Positions 7,134 through 14,665 of a DNA stretch of 20,587 nt are shown one piece after another. The translations under genes and the position numbers were made by a program. Every line of letters begins with the position of its first letter. The first letter of the stretch is position 1. Where the stretch lies: assembly GCA_024697705.1 (NCBI GenBank), contig JAILFF010000147.1, positions 1 to 20,587 on the forward strand. Direction: 5' to 3'. Source of the DNA: Ruminococcus sp. (lineage in GTDB: Bacteria > Bacillota > Clostridia > Oscillospirales > Ruminococcaceae). The notes under the pieces are model-generated. The model did not search any database. It was not told the DNA's origin and saw only the letters and a program-made list of their open reading frames with translations.

Positions 7134-7616
7134 CTATTCGGATTCTGTAAATCGGTCTATCTCTTCTTCACTCGGTGGCTCGAAGATCGCCGAAAACTTC
7201 GCCGCAAGTCCTTCGTCCACGTAATAAGCTGAGATTTCTCCTGCGGCAACGGCGGCATTTCGCTTTACAAGCCTGCGGTGCCATTCCTCGTCCGATACGG
7301 CAATATAGTGAAGCTCACATTCTATGCCGTGCGAGCTGTAAAAATCCCTCGCGAACTGACGTTCTTCTTTTGTCCGGAAACCCCGGTCAAGAATAACATT
7401 TATGCCCGTTTCGATAAGCTCGACGCTTTTTTCAAACAGATACTTTTCCGCACGCTCAACGTATGTATCATGCATTTCTCCCGTATCGTGCCCAAACAGA
7501 GCGAGCGTTATCTCGTCCACAGAAAGCACTACCGCCGAAAGCGTTTTTCTCAGCTTTTCGGCGTAGGTCGATTTACCTGTACAGATACGTCCGCAGGTCA
7601 TTATTACTTTAGCCAT
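7134..7616 (-). CDS. P-loop kinase-like ATPase (AAA_33 / zeta-type fold)
   Basis: 160-residue nucleotide-binding protein. The N-terminus MAKVIMTCGRICTGKST carries a Walker A motif (GRICTGKST, 9-17). LSVDEI follows, an acidic residue often used in this fold to bind the phosphate acceptor. INVILDRGF resembles a Walker B strand, and arginines in HRRLVKRN could form the lid. Relatives include AAA_33 proteins, chloramphenicol phosphotransferase-like kinases and zeta toxins; the substrate cannot be told from the sequence. I chose the start at 7616, with AAGGGTG upstream, over an upstream ATG at 7739 whose extra 41 residues overlap the YesL-type gene and look unlike protein. It lies 13 bases after the YesL-type gene and 23 before ahcY. 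No antitoxin partner is next to it, so a toxin role is unlikely. Confidence 0.83.
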   Translation of the reverse strand: MAKVIMTCGRICTGKSTYAEKLRKTLSAVVLSVDEITLALFGHDTGEMHDTYVERAEKYLFEKSVELIETGINVILDRGFRTKEERQFARDFYSSHGIECELHYIAVSDEEWHRRLVKRNAAVAAGEISAYYVDEGLAAKFSAIFEPPSEEEIDRFTESE

Positions 7617-7629
7617 GAACAGACACCCT

Positions 7630-8448
7630 TTACGAAATGATCTTGCCTTTTTTCTTGGCGGGTTTTTCCGCTTTGTTTGCGGGTTCCTCGGCCCCTCTGT
7701 CCTCGAATATCGCCACATCTTCGGTCTTAAGATAATCAAACTCGGGATTGTCCTCGCCGCGCTTATCGTAATACGGCTGAATAACGTACTTTCTGACTAC
7801 GGGATAGCAGTTGAACGAGCTGACAAAGCACAAAAACGAAAACGGCCAGAATAAAACGATGATAAGCGACATCGGCAGCAGGATAAACATTGTAAACAGC
7901 ACCATTATCCATACCAACAGCGTCCAAAGACTGCTCTTCATTCCGAGACTTACAAGCAGAAAAGAATTTTTGATTATCTGCCTCATCGAAAGATTCGTTG
8001 AGACTATCATCAAATAGATGTAAAAGTGCATCATAAAGAACACGATAGCGCAGCTGAGACACAGCAGGAACGGGATAAACATGAGATTTGAGTTTTTCGC
8101 CCATTCGTTATATGTCGGTATCGCTACCGAAAGACTGACTAAAAACAAAACGTCTATCAGTCCCATTATAAAGCTTTGTTTGAAATTCTTTTTGAAAGCC
8201 TCCCAGTAGTCCTCCCACAAAAAGGCATTTCTCTCCTGCGACCAGTTGCGGCATACCTTTGTCATCGCGGCTATCGCGGGACCTATCGTAACGACAGGCA
8301 GGCACGAGAGGATAAAAAGCAGATTCAGCGCCATGAGCTTCCACATTCTGCGCCCATAGACCTCCACGCATTTTATCCAGCCCTTTTTCTCCATCGGCGC
8401 TTTTGGTATGCCGGGACCGGGTCTGTCGTAGCCTCCGAATAATTTCAT
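7630..8448 (-). CDS. YesL family (DUF624) membrane protein
   Basis: 272-residue membrane protein. The family signature MALNLLFILSCLPVVTIGPA (39-58) is followed by AAMTKVCRNW. Hydrophobic segments lie near 38-60, 92-111, 121-150, 162-185 and 186-212. The C-terminus is a charged tail ending KKKGKIIS. YesL/DUF624 proteins often accompany carbohydrate transport genes in Firmicutes, but no transporter is adjacent here. Their function is not established. GGGGAAG lies 5 bases before the start. It is 49 bases after the SpoIIM-like gene and 13 before the P-loop kinase gene, so it is likely translated from the same message as the kinase and ahcY. Confidence 0.88.
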   Translation of the reverse strand: MKLFGGYDRPGPGIPKAPMEKKGWIKCVEVYGRRMWKLMALNLLFILSCLPVVTIGPAIAAMTKVCRNWSQERNAFLWEDYWEAFKKNFKQSFIMGLIDVLFLVSLSVAIPTYNEWAKNSNLMFIPFLLCLSCAIVFFMMHFYIYLMIVSTNLSMRQIIKNSFLLVSLGMKSSLWTLLVWIMVLFTMFILLPMSLIIVLFWPFSFLCFVSSFNCYPVVRKYVIQPYYDKRGEDNPEFDYLKTEDVAIFEDRGAEEPANKAEKPAKKKGKIIS

Positions 8449-8497
8449 TTATACTTCCCCTTTGATAATATATATTACAGTTGTTCTGATAATTGAA

Positions 8498-9106
8498 TTA
8501 CAGCAGCAGCACTGCAAGCACACAGTCAAGCAGCGCTGAAACAGATGTTGCCGCCACCAATCCCGCGAACCTGACCGTGTAGACCTTTATACGTGCGGAA
8601 AGCCCCTCGGTCAGCCCCTTATAGAAGCACACACGGAACAGCTCGTCCGAAAGAAAAAGCGCCTCCCTCGAAGCCAGCACCGTTATCACCGTTGCGGCAA
8701 GAACACCCGGAAAGACCGCCGCCGTTCTGACAAGCCCCTGCTTTGAAAGCTGCTCGCCGAGGGAGACTGTCATCATCACGCCGCAGGTCATTCCGCGAAG
8801 GAACGGCAGTATCAGCTCGAACGGCTGCGCTATGGCGCTGAATCCGAGCAGAAACGCCGCAAGCAGATAAAATCCCGTCCCCGAAAGAGTGCTGATGATC
8901 ACTGCGGAGACTTCGCCGTTTTTCCTGACATTGAAATAATTTTCCTGAGCTTCTCTGAGCATTTCCGTAAGACCCGCGCTGCCGATACCGCTGCATCGGC
9001 AAAGCGCCCCGAACAGAGCGCCCATTAGCGCGGATAACGTGAACACGGCATAAATGGTCAGCCGCTTGTCCGAGAACGGGCTGCGGTGTTCCGAACCGAT
9101 ACGCAT
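8498..9106 (-). CDS. SpoIIM-like membrane protein
   Basis: 202-residue protein with about five hydrophobic segments (about 16-38, 66-92, 95-118, 126-147 and 173-202). The pattern TGFYLLAAFLLGFSAIAQPF followed by ILPFLRGMTCGVMM resembles stage II sporulation protein M and related DUF95 membrane proteins, in which a Gly-rich helix pair is conserved. In Bacillus SpoIIM acts with SpoIID and SpoIIP in peptidoglycan hydrolysis during engulfment. The match here is by general pattern only; it could be another small membrane family. I use the ATG at 9106 because GAGGTG lies 6 bases upstream; the GTG at 9115 and ATG at 9112 overlap that site. It follows proC by 55 bases. Nearby spmAB make a sporulation role plausible. 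Confidence 0.6.
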   Translation of the reverse strand: MRIGSEHRSPFSDKRLTIYAVFTLSALMGALFGALCRCSGIGSAGLTEMLREAQENYFNVRKNGEVSAVIISTLSGTGFYLLAAFLLGFSAIAQPFELILPFLRGMTCGVMMTVSLGEQLSKQGLVRTAAVFPGVLAATVITVLASREALFLSDELFRVCFYKGLTEGLSARIKVYTVRFAGLVAATSVSALLDCVLAVLLL

Positions 9107-9161
9107 ACACATCACCTCGAATGATATATATGCTTAACGGTACGGATTTTATTACCGATCT

Positions 9162-9962
9162 TTATCTTTTGGCAAGCTCGTAAGCGCGGTTGGTGCAAGC
9201 CTTGCAGCAGTTCTGAACAGCCTCGTCAAGACCGCCCGCACGGAGCTGCTCCAAGCCCGCGATCGTCGTACCTCCCTTAGAGGAGACCATTTCGATGAGC
9301 TTGTCGATCGTAAACCCGCTGTCCGTTATCATCTTTGCCGAACCGACAAGCGACTTTGCAAAAAGCGTTTTGGCTACCTCGCCGTCGATACCCACGCTCT
9401 CGGCATACTTGATGAACGACTGCGCGTAAAGGTAAATAAACGCAGGCGAGGAACCATTGATCGCGATTATCTCCTTCATTTTATCCTTCGAGATCACGGC
9501 GTAAGCGCCGCAGGCTCCGAAGATGCCGCAGACATTGGCAAACTCACTGTCCGAAACATTCTCAGAGCGCGAAAGAGCAGTAGCGCCCTCGCCCAAAAGG
9601 AGCGGCGTGTTCGGCATAACGAGCACTACCTTAGCGCCGTCTACCGTTTTGGAAGCTATGTAGGCGTCGTCTATTCCCGCGCAGATAGATACCAGTACCT
9701 TCTCGGCGTTCACCGCGGGCTTGATAGCTTCAAGCACCTCGTCAAGCTGCTGAGGCTTTACCGCCAGAAAAACATAGTCGCTGGCAGAAACTACCGCAGC
9801 CGCGTCGCCGCAGCTCTTAGCGCCGATAGCTGCCGCTTTTTCCATTGCGGGCGCAAAACTATCGTAAACAAATATCTCTGCTTCGATTTCGGCACAGTCC
9901 GAAATACCTTTCATGATCGCATAGCCCATATTTCCGGCTCCGATAAATCCAACTTTTATCAT
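9162..9962 (-). CDS. proC: Pyrroline-5-carboxylate reductase
   Basis: Last step of proline synthesis: reduces 1-pyrroline-5-carboxylate to proline with NAD(P)H in the cytoplasm. The 266 residues carry the N-terminal Rossmann motif GFIGAGNMG (5-13), the family AVKPQQLDEV (about 67-76), VMPNTPLLLGEGATAL (about 114-129), INGSSPAFIYLYAQ (about 168-181) and the C-terminal signature SSKGGTTIAGLEQLRAGGL. The signature usually has Pro or another residue before GGTT; Lys here is a modest variation. The start at 9962 has AGGAGA about 11 bases upstream, slightly long, and no better in-frame start exists. It is the first gene after a strong promoter and may head the transcript that includes the SpoIIM-like gene. 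Confidence 0.96.
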   Translation of the reverse strand: MIKVGFIGAGNMGYAIMKGISDCAEIEAEIFVYDSFAPAMEKAAAIGAKSCGDAAAVVSASDYVFLAVKPQQLDEVLEAIKPAVNAEKVLVSICAGIDDAYIASKTVDGAKVVLVMPNTPLLLGEGATALSRSENVSDSEFANVCGIFGACGAYAVISKDKMKEIIAINGSSPAFIYLYAQSFIKYAESVGIDGEVAKTLFAKSLVGSAKMITDSGFTIDKLIEMVSSKGGTTIAGLEQLRAGGLDEAVQNCCKACTNRAYELAKR

Positions 9963-10003
9963 AACAAATGATCTCTCCTTTTGTGATTTATATATACGAT
10001 TTA

Positions 10004-10032
10004 ATTATACTACAAAATAAACAAATAATCAA
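10004..10032 (-). promoter_or_regulatory. proC: Promoter of proC
   Basis: Minus-strand TTGATT (10032-10027), a 17-base spacer, then TATAAT (10009-10004). The transcript would begin about 35 bases before the proC start. Confidence 0.88.
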
Positions 10033-10191
10033 GTGCTTTTTCTATGCTTTCAATAAAAATTCACTTTTTATGATAATTGCCTTACAGCTCTTTTTATGAT
10101 AAAACCCGAAAAAGTGCCGTATTATTTCGCTGTGACATTGGAAGTTCATGTAAAAACCATGCAAAACGTATATTAATCTTTTGTAAAGCCC

Positions 10192-10220
10192 TTGCTTTTT
10201 TGTCTGAAATGTGTTATAAT
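10192..10220 (+). promoter_or_regulatory. Promoter of the GGDEF/EAL gene
   Basis: TTGCTT (10192-10197), a 17-base spacer, then a perfect TATAAT (10215-10220) with extended -10 TGT. The leader to the start codon is about 60 bases. Confidence 0.85.
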
Positions 10221-10285
10221 ACAATAAATATGAGTATATTTTTGCGATAATCCGCCGTATTCGGCTTGAATGGGAGATGTCTCTA

Positions 10286-13200
10286 ATGGAAAGAAACGCC
10301 GAAAATTTCAGCAGCTCCGTATCTTTTTCCAAGCTTGCGCTTGCTCTTGCCAACGACTATGAAAGCATCTATGTCGTTGACTCCGTAAGCGACAGTTATG
10401 TGGAGTATTCCGCATCGGGCAGTTCCTCCGACGGCATCGGCGGAAAGGAGCTTTCGATCATTTCGGGCGGCGATGATTTTTTTTCCGATCTGAGAAAGAA
10501 CACGGAAATACTTGTATATAAAGAGGACAGAGAAAGATTCATCAAGGCTTTCAATAAGCAGTCCGTTACGGAAAAGCTGAAAAACGGAAGATCCTTCTCC
10601 TTAAGCTACCGCCTTCTGATAAACGGCGAACCGTGCTATTACTATCTCAAGACCATACGCACCGACAGCGGCAGCATTATAATCGGCGTTCAGAACGTTG
10701 ACGAACAGAAAAAACGAGAGTTCGCGGCGGAGGAGACAAGCAGGACTTATTCCGAGATCGCCGCTTCCCTTGCCAGTCTGTTCGAGGTGATCTACCATAT
10801 CGACATCAATACCGATCATTACACCCAGTACAGCTCCAGTGAGAGCTTTGCGCGGCTTGGGCTCAGAAAGAGCGGGGAAAACTTTTTCGGAAGAGTTGCA
10901 CCCATTGCCAACAGTATCATTCACCCAGACGACAGAGAAAAGATCATACGTGCGTTCGGCAAAAAAACGCTGCTGAAAAAGCTGGAAAAATCCGCCTCTT
11001 TCTCCATTTCCTGCCGTCTGTTTGTCGAGAAAAAGCTGCATTATGTCGATATGCTCGTTTTCCGCAATCGGAAAGACACGGGAAGGATCGTCCTCGGGAT
11101 AAGGAATATCGACGAACAGAAGCGCCTTGAAGCCGAAAGCGAGACCTACGAACAGATCGCAGCCGCGCTCGCCAGCCGTTACGAGGCTATCTATTATATC
11201 AATATCGATACGAACGAATATTCAATGTACAGTTCAAGCGACTTATATTCCGAGCTCGGACTAACCAAGCAGGGGAACGATTTCTTCGCCGACGCCGAAG
11301 CGGATATACAGAGCTTTATCCATAAAGATGACATCCCTCTTATACTCGAAGAGATGAAGAAGGAAAATCTGCTGAAAAAGCTTGAAGCTTCGGGCTCGAT
11401 ATCGCTTGAATACCGTCAGCAGCTCGGCAAAAATACGCAGTACGTCAATAATTTCATAGTGCGCCCTTCAAACGACAGGCACCATATCATAATGGGCATT
11501 TCAAATATCGACGAACGGGTCAAGCTCGAATCGTTCGGAGAGACTTACAGTCAGATCGCGGGCGCCCTCGCCAGCCGTTATGAGGCGATATATTACGTCA
11601 ATACCGACACCAACGAATATACCCGGTATCTTCCGAGCGACACCTACGCCAAGCTCGGACTGACCAAGCAGGGGAACGACTTCTTTGCCGACACGGCGGA
11701 GGATATACCCAAATGTATCTATATCGAGGATAGACCGCGTATGCTTTCCGAAATGGGAAAGGAACGCCTTATGGCGAACCTTGAAGCGACGGGCTCGCTT
11801 TCCCTGAATTACCGTCAGCAGCTTGACGACAGGCTCCAGTATCTCAATCTGCTTGCGGTCCGTCCGAAAAATGACAAGCACCATATCGTTATGGGCGTTA
11901 CGAATATTGACTTGCAGACACGCCGCGAGCAGTCTATGAAAGCGGAAAGTCAGACCTTCGGCGAGATCGCCAAAGCGCTTGCACAGCGCTACGAGGTCAT
12001 CTATCACGTTAATCTGCTGACAAACGAATACAACGAATACAGTTCGAGCGAAAAGTATTCCAAACTGAAAATAGGCGTTACGGGCTCGGATTTCTTTGCC
12101 GAAACACAGGAGAATCTCAAACGCGACATCTATCCCGAGGATCAGCCGATGGTAGCAATGGCGTTCAAAAAGGATAACATCATAGAAAGCCTTCGCGATA
12201 CGGGCAAGTTTTATCTGAATTACAGGCTTATTTTCGACGGCGTTCCGCAGTACGTTATGCTGTTTGCCGTTCGCCCGAAGGAGGATTCTTCGCACATCAT
12301 CGTGGCAGTCGCAAACGTTGACTCTGCCAAGCGAAAGGAGCTGGAATTCGAGGAAGCCATCGGCAGCGCTATTGATATGGCAAACCGCGACGTTCTTACG
12401 GGCGCAAAGAACAAACGTGCATACGTTCAGGAGGAAATAGAGCTTGACGAGCTTATAAATATGCACAGCGCTCCCGCATTTTCGGTGGTGGTCTGTGATA
12501 TCAACGGTCTTAAGCAGGTAAACGACAATCAGGGGCATAAGGCGGGCGACGAATTTATACAAAGCGCCTGCGAACTTATCAGAGATACCTTTACCAACAG
12601 CAACGTTTACCGTATCGGCGGCGACGAATTTGTCGTGATACTTAAGGAAAACGATCACGAAAAGAGATTCTCTCTGCTGAAAACGCTTGACGAAAAGCTT
12701 GAAAAGCATCGCAAAAGCGGTCTTGTTACCGTAGCGGTGGGCGTATCCGATTTCGATGTCGAAAAGGATATGCGTCTTCAGGACGTTTTCGAGCGCGCCG
12801 ACAACGCCATGTACGACAATAAGGAGCAGTTAAAAAAATTCTCCTCGCGAAATGTTTCGGACTCGCAGAATAATTCCGCAGAAAAGGACAGAGAGTTTGA
12901 CGAACTGTTCAAACAGCTTATCTCTGCCATGACCGAGATAAATTTTATAGACGTTCAGAAAATCGAGGAACTGCTTATCAAGCTTTCGTACAATCTGCGG
13001 CTTTGCAAAGGAGTTACCAGGCTTTACAGAAACCCGGAGGAAGAGAGTGAGGGAAAAGGAGAAACTCTTTGCTGCTTTGATACAGGCGTTCATGGAATAC
13101 CCGTCCATTCTCTGAGAGTCATCACAAGCGTTATGAATAGTGCCGAAATGACTGTCTTTATGTCGCCCGACGAAAGACCCCATTCGGAGGAAGAGTATAA

Positions 13201-14551
13201 AAAGCTCGATCTTGTCATGAGAGCTACGCTCAGCTTTGTCAGCCGAAACCGTCTTGGCGATATTGTCGAGGAGCTTGCTTTCTTTGACGACAACGGCTAT
13301 CCCAACCAGCGAAAACTCAGAAATTACCTCGACCACCGCGATATGCGCGGCAAGGCGGTCATCAACTACAATCTGCGGCATTTCTCGCTGATTAATCAGG
13401 AAATAGGCAGAGCGGCAGGCGATACCGCGATGAGGAACCATTTTGATAATCTGACAAATATTATAGGAGCAAGCGGCGAGGTTTCCCGCCTCGGCGGAGA
13501 TAATTTCGTCGCGGTCTGCAAGCTGGATCAGCTCGACGAAGTTCTTGATTTTCTGACCGAAACGGCGATCGTGTACGATAACGAGGATAACAGGTCGGTA
13601 AATATCTCTTCAAGCGCGGGTGTGTTTACAGTCGGCGAGAATGAGAACAGATTCAATCCGGGAGAAGCGATGGCAAAAAGCATGACCTGCCTTCGCGCCG
13701 CTCAAAGCGGAGGAAAGGATCATATCATCGTCTTCGACAACAGTATACTCGTCCGCAAGGAAAAAAGTATGCGTGTACAGCAGCTTTTCCCCGAAGCGCT
13801 CAGAAACGAAGAATTTCATGTGTTCTATCAGCCGAAGGTGAATATCCTGACAGGAGAGCTTGCGGGCGCGGAAGCGCTTTGCAGGTGGTTCCGTAACGGC
13901 AGCATCGTTCCTCCCATTGATTTTATTCCGATGCTTGAAGAAACAAACGATATCTGCAAGCTCGATTTCTATATGCTGGAACACGTATGCATGGACATTC
14001 GCCGCTGGATCGACGAAGGGCGCGACATCGTCAGGATATCCGTCAATCTTTCGCGCAAGCACATGATGGACATTGATCTGCTTGGCAGGATAACGGGCAT
14101 AGTCGATAAGTACGATATCCCGCACAAATATATCGAGATAGAGCTTACCGAAACGACCTCCGACGTGGAGTTCAACGATCTTAAGCGAGTCGTAAGCGGC
14201 TTACAGAAGGTCGGGATATTCACCTCCGTCGATGATTTCGGTGTCGGATACTCGTCGCTGAACCTTATCAGAGCTATTCCGTGGAACGGGCTTAAGATAG
14301 ACAAGAGCTTTATCCCCATCGCTGCCGACAACGCCGACAGCTCACGAAGCATTATGTTCAAGCACGTTATCGCGATGGCTAAGGAGCTGGGACTCGAATG
14401 TATCGCGGAAGGCGTCGAGACCGAACAGCAGCTTGAAATAATGCAGGAAAACGGCTGTGATTTCGCGCAGGGATTCTTCTACGACAAACCTATTCCCTAC
14501 GAAGAGTTTATAAAAAGGCTCGAATGTAAATTTTATCCGACGAGTTCCTGA
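10286..14551 (+). CDS. Multi-sensor c-di-GMP protein: 5 x PAS-like, GGDEF, GAF-like, degenerate GGDEF, EAL
   Basis: 1421 residues, counted from ATG 10286. Five PAS-like units at about 17-141, 155-278, 288-411, 421-542 and 558-684 share a LASRYEAIYY-type start, an IHPDD-type centre, a YR core and a final NIDEQ. GGDEF 1 (about 698-850) keeps metal Asp738 in CDINGLKQVN and GGDEF (778-782), so diguanylate cyclase activity is expected; no RxxD product-inhibition site precedes it. A GAF-like stretch spans about 866-995. GGDEF 2 (about 996-1155) reads GGDNF (1070-1074) and lacks the first metal Asp, so it is probably a binding domain. EAL (about 1163-1415) keeps EAL (1196-1198), SVNLS, EIELTE, DDFGVGYS, KIDKSF, AEGVE and QGF, so c-di-GMP hydrolysis is expected. 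No membrane helix is seen, so it is cytoplasmic. GGAG sits 9 bases before 10286; the ATG at 10277 abuts it. Its net activity is unknown. Confidence 0.96.
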   Translation: MERNAENFSSSVSFSKLALALANDYESIYVVDSVSDSYVEYSASGSSSDGIGGKELSIISGGDDFFSDLRKNTEILVYKEDRERFIKAFNKQSVTEKLKNGRSFSLSYRLLINGEPCYYYLKTIRTDSGSIIIGVQNVDEQKKREFAAEETSRTYSEIAASLASLFEVIYHIDINTDHYTQYSSSESFARLGLRKSGENFFGRVAPIANSIIHPDDREKIIRAFGKKTLLKKLEKSASFSISCRLFVEKKLHYVDMLVFRNRKDTGRIVLGIRNIDEQKRLEAESETYEQIAAALASRYEAIYYINIDTNEYSMYSSSDLYSELGLTKQGNDFFADAEADIQSFIHKDDIPLILEEMKKENLLKKLEASGSISLEYRQQLGKNTQYVNNFIVRPSNDRHHIIMGISNIDERVKLESFGETYSQIAGALASRYEAIYYVNTDTNEYTRYLPSDTYAKLGLTKQGNDFFADTAEDIPKCIYIEDRPRMLSEMGKERLMANLEATGSLSLNYRQQLDDRLQYLNLLAVRPKNDKHHIVMGVTNIDLQTRREQSMKAESQTFGEIAKALAQRYEVIYHVNLLTNEYNEYSSSEKYSKLKIGVTGSDFFAETQENLKRDIYPEDQPMVAMAFKKDNIIESLRDTGKFYLNYRLIFDGVPQYVMLFAVRPKEDSSHIIVAVANVDSAKRKELEFEEAIGSAIDMANRDVLTGAKNKRAYVQEEIELDELINMHSAPAFSVVVCDINGLKQVNDNQGHKAGDEFIQSACELIRDTFTNSNVYRIGGDEFVVILKENDHEKRFSLLKTLDEKLEKHRKSGLVTVAVGVSDFDVEKDMRLQDVFERADNAMYDNKEQLKKFSSRNVSDSQNNSAEKDREFDELFKQLISAMTEINFIDVQKIEELLIKLSYNLRLCKGVTRLYRNPEEESEGKGETLCCFDTGVHGIPVHSLRVITSVMNSAEMTVFMSPDERPHSEEEYKKLDLVMRATLSFVSRNRLGDIVEELAFFDDNGYPNQRKLRNYLDHRDMRGKAVINYNLRHFSLINQEIGRAAGDTAMRNHFDNLTNIIGASGEVSRLGGDNFVAVCKLDQLDEVLDFLTETAIVYDNEDNRSVNISSSAGVFTVGENENRFNPGEAMAKSMTCLRAAQSGGKDHIIVFDNSILVRKEKSMRVQQLFPEALRNEEFHVFYQPKVNILTGELAGAEALCRWFRNGSIVPPIDFIPMLEETNDICKLDFYMLEHVCMDIRRWIDEGRDIVRISVNLSRKHMMDIDLLGRITGIVDKYDIPHKYIEIELTETTSDVEFNDLKRVVSGLQKVGIFTSVDDFGVGYSSLNLIRAIPWNGLKIDKSFIPIAADNADSSRSIMFKHVIAMAKELGLECIAEGVETEQQLEIMQENGCDFAQGFFYDKPIPYEEFIKRLECKFYPTSS
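10334..12337 (+). repeat. Five tandem PAS-like coding repeats
   Basis: Five coding units of about 400 bases: 10334-10708, 10748-11119, 11147-11518, 11546-11911 and 11957-12337. Periods in residues are 141, 133, 133 and 137. Units 3 and 4 are still alike in DNA: 11253-11293 and 11652-11692 differ at about three of 41 bases. Unit 1 is the most divergent. Confidence 0.9.
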
Positions 14552-14570
14552 ATTTCTATACAAACCGTGA

Positions 14571-14599
14571 TTGACAACGCCCGCAATGTATGTTATACT
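14571..14599 (+). promoter_or_regulatory. Promoter of the SUFU/DUF2185 gene
   Basis: TTGACA (14571-14576), a 17-base spacer, then TATACT (14594-14599) with extended -10 TGT. The -10 lies in the loop of the terminator of the preceding gene. The predicted transcript start (about 14606) is inside the right arm of that hairpin. Confidence 0.88.
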
Positions 14600-14621
14600 A
14601 TACATACAATGCGGGCTTTTT
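14579..14621 (+). terminator. Terminator of the GGDEF/EAL gene, overlapping the next promoter
   Basis: GCCCGCA-A-TGTATGT (14579-14593) pairs with ACATACA-A-TGCGGGC (14602-14616): a 15-position stem with one A-A mismatch and an 8-base loop, followed by TTTTT (14617-14621). It begins 27 bases after the stop at 14551. Confidence 0.88.
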
Positions 14622-14665
14622 GTGAATGAAGACTGCATAAAAATCCCTTTACGGAGATGAGACTA

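Larger units (their letters stand above)
9963..10285. promoter_or_regulatory. Divergent control region between proC and the GGDEF/EAL gene
   Basis: This 323-base AT-rich gap holds back-to-back promoters for both flanking genes. Between them is a 13-base direct repeat, CTTTTTATGATAA, at 10064-10076 and 10090-10102 (26 bases apart), and a weaker related CTTTTTCTATG near 10036. Open frames here are low-complexity and lack ribosome sites. Confidence 0.6.

Noticed and set aside
7134..7616. Zeta-type toxin of a toxin-antitoxin pair
   Set aside because: P-loop fold only; no small antitoxin gene beside it and the context is a metabolic/membrane operon.
10042..10353. Minus-strand open frame of 103 codons in the proC upstream gap
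   Set aside because: Low-complexity translation, overlaps two promoters and the start of the GGDEF/EAL gene, no ribosome site.
10334..12337. Tandem array that could look like CRISPR or satellite repeats
   Set aside because: Units are about 400 bases, in frame, and diverged as protein domains.
11501..12709. Minus-strand open frame of 402 codons
   Set aside because: Opposite the PAS-repeat and GGDEF coding region, with no ribosome site or domain.
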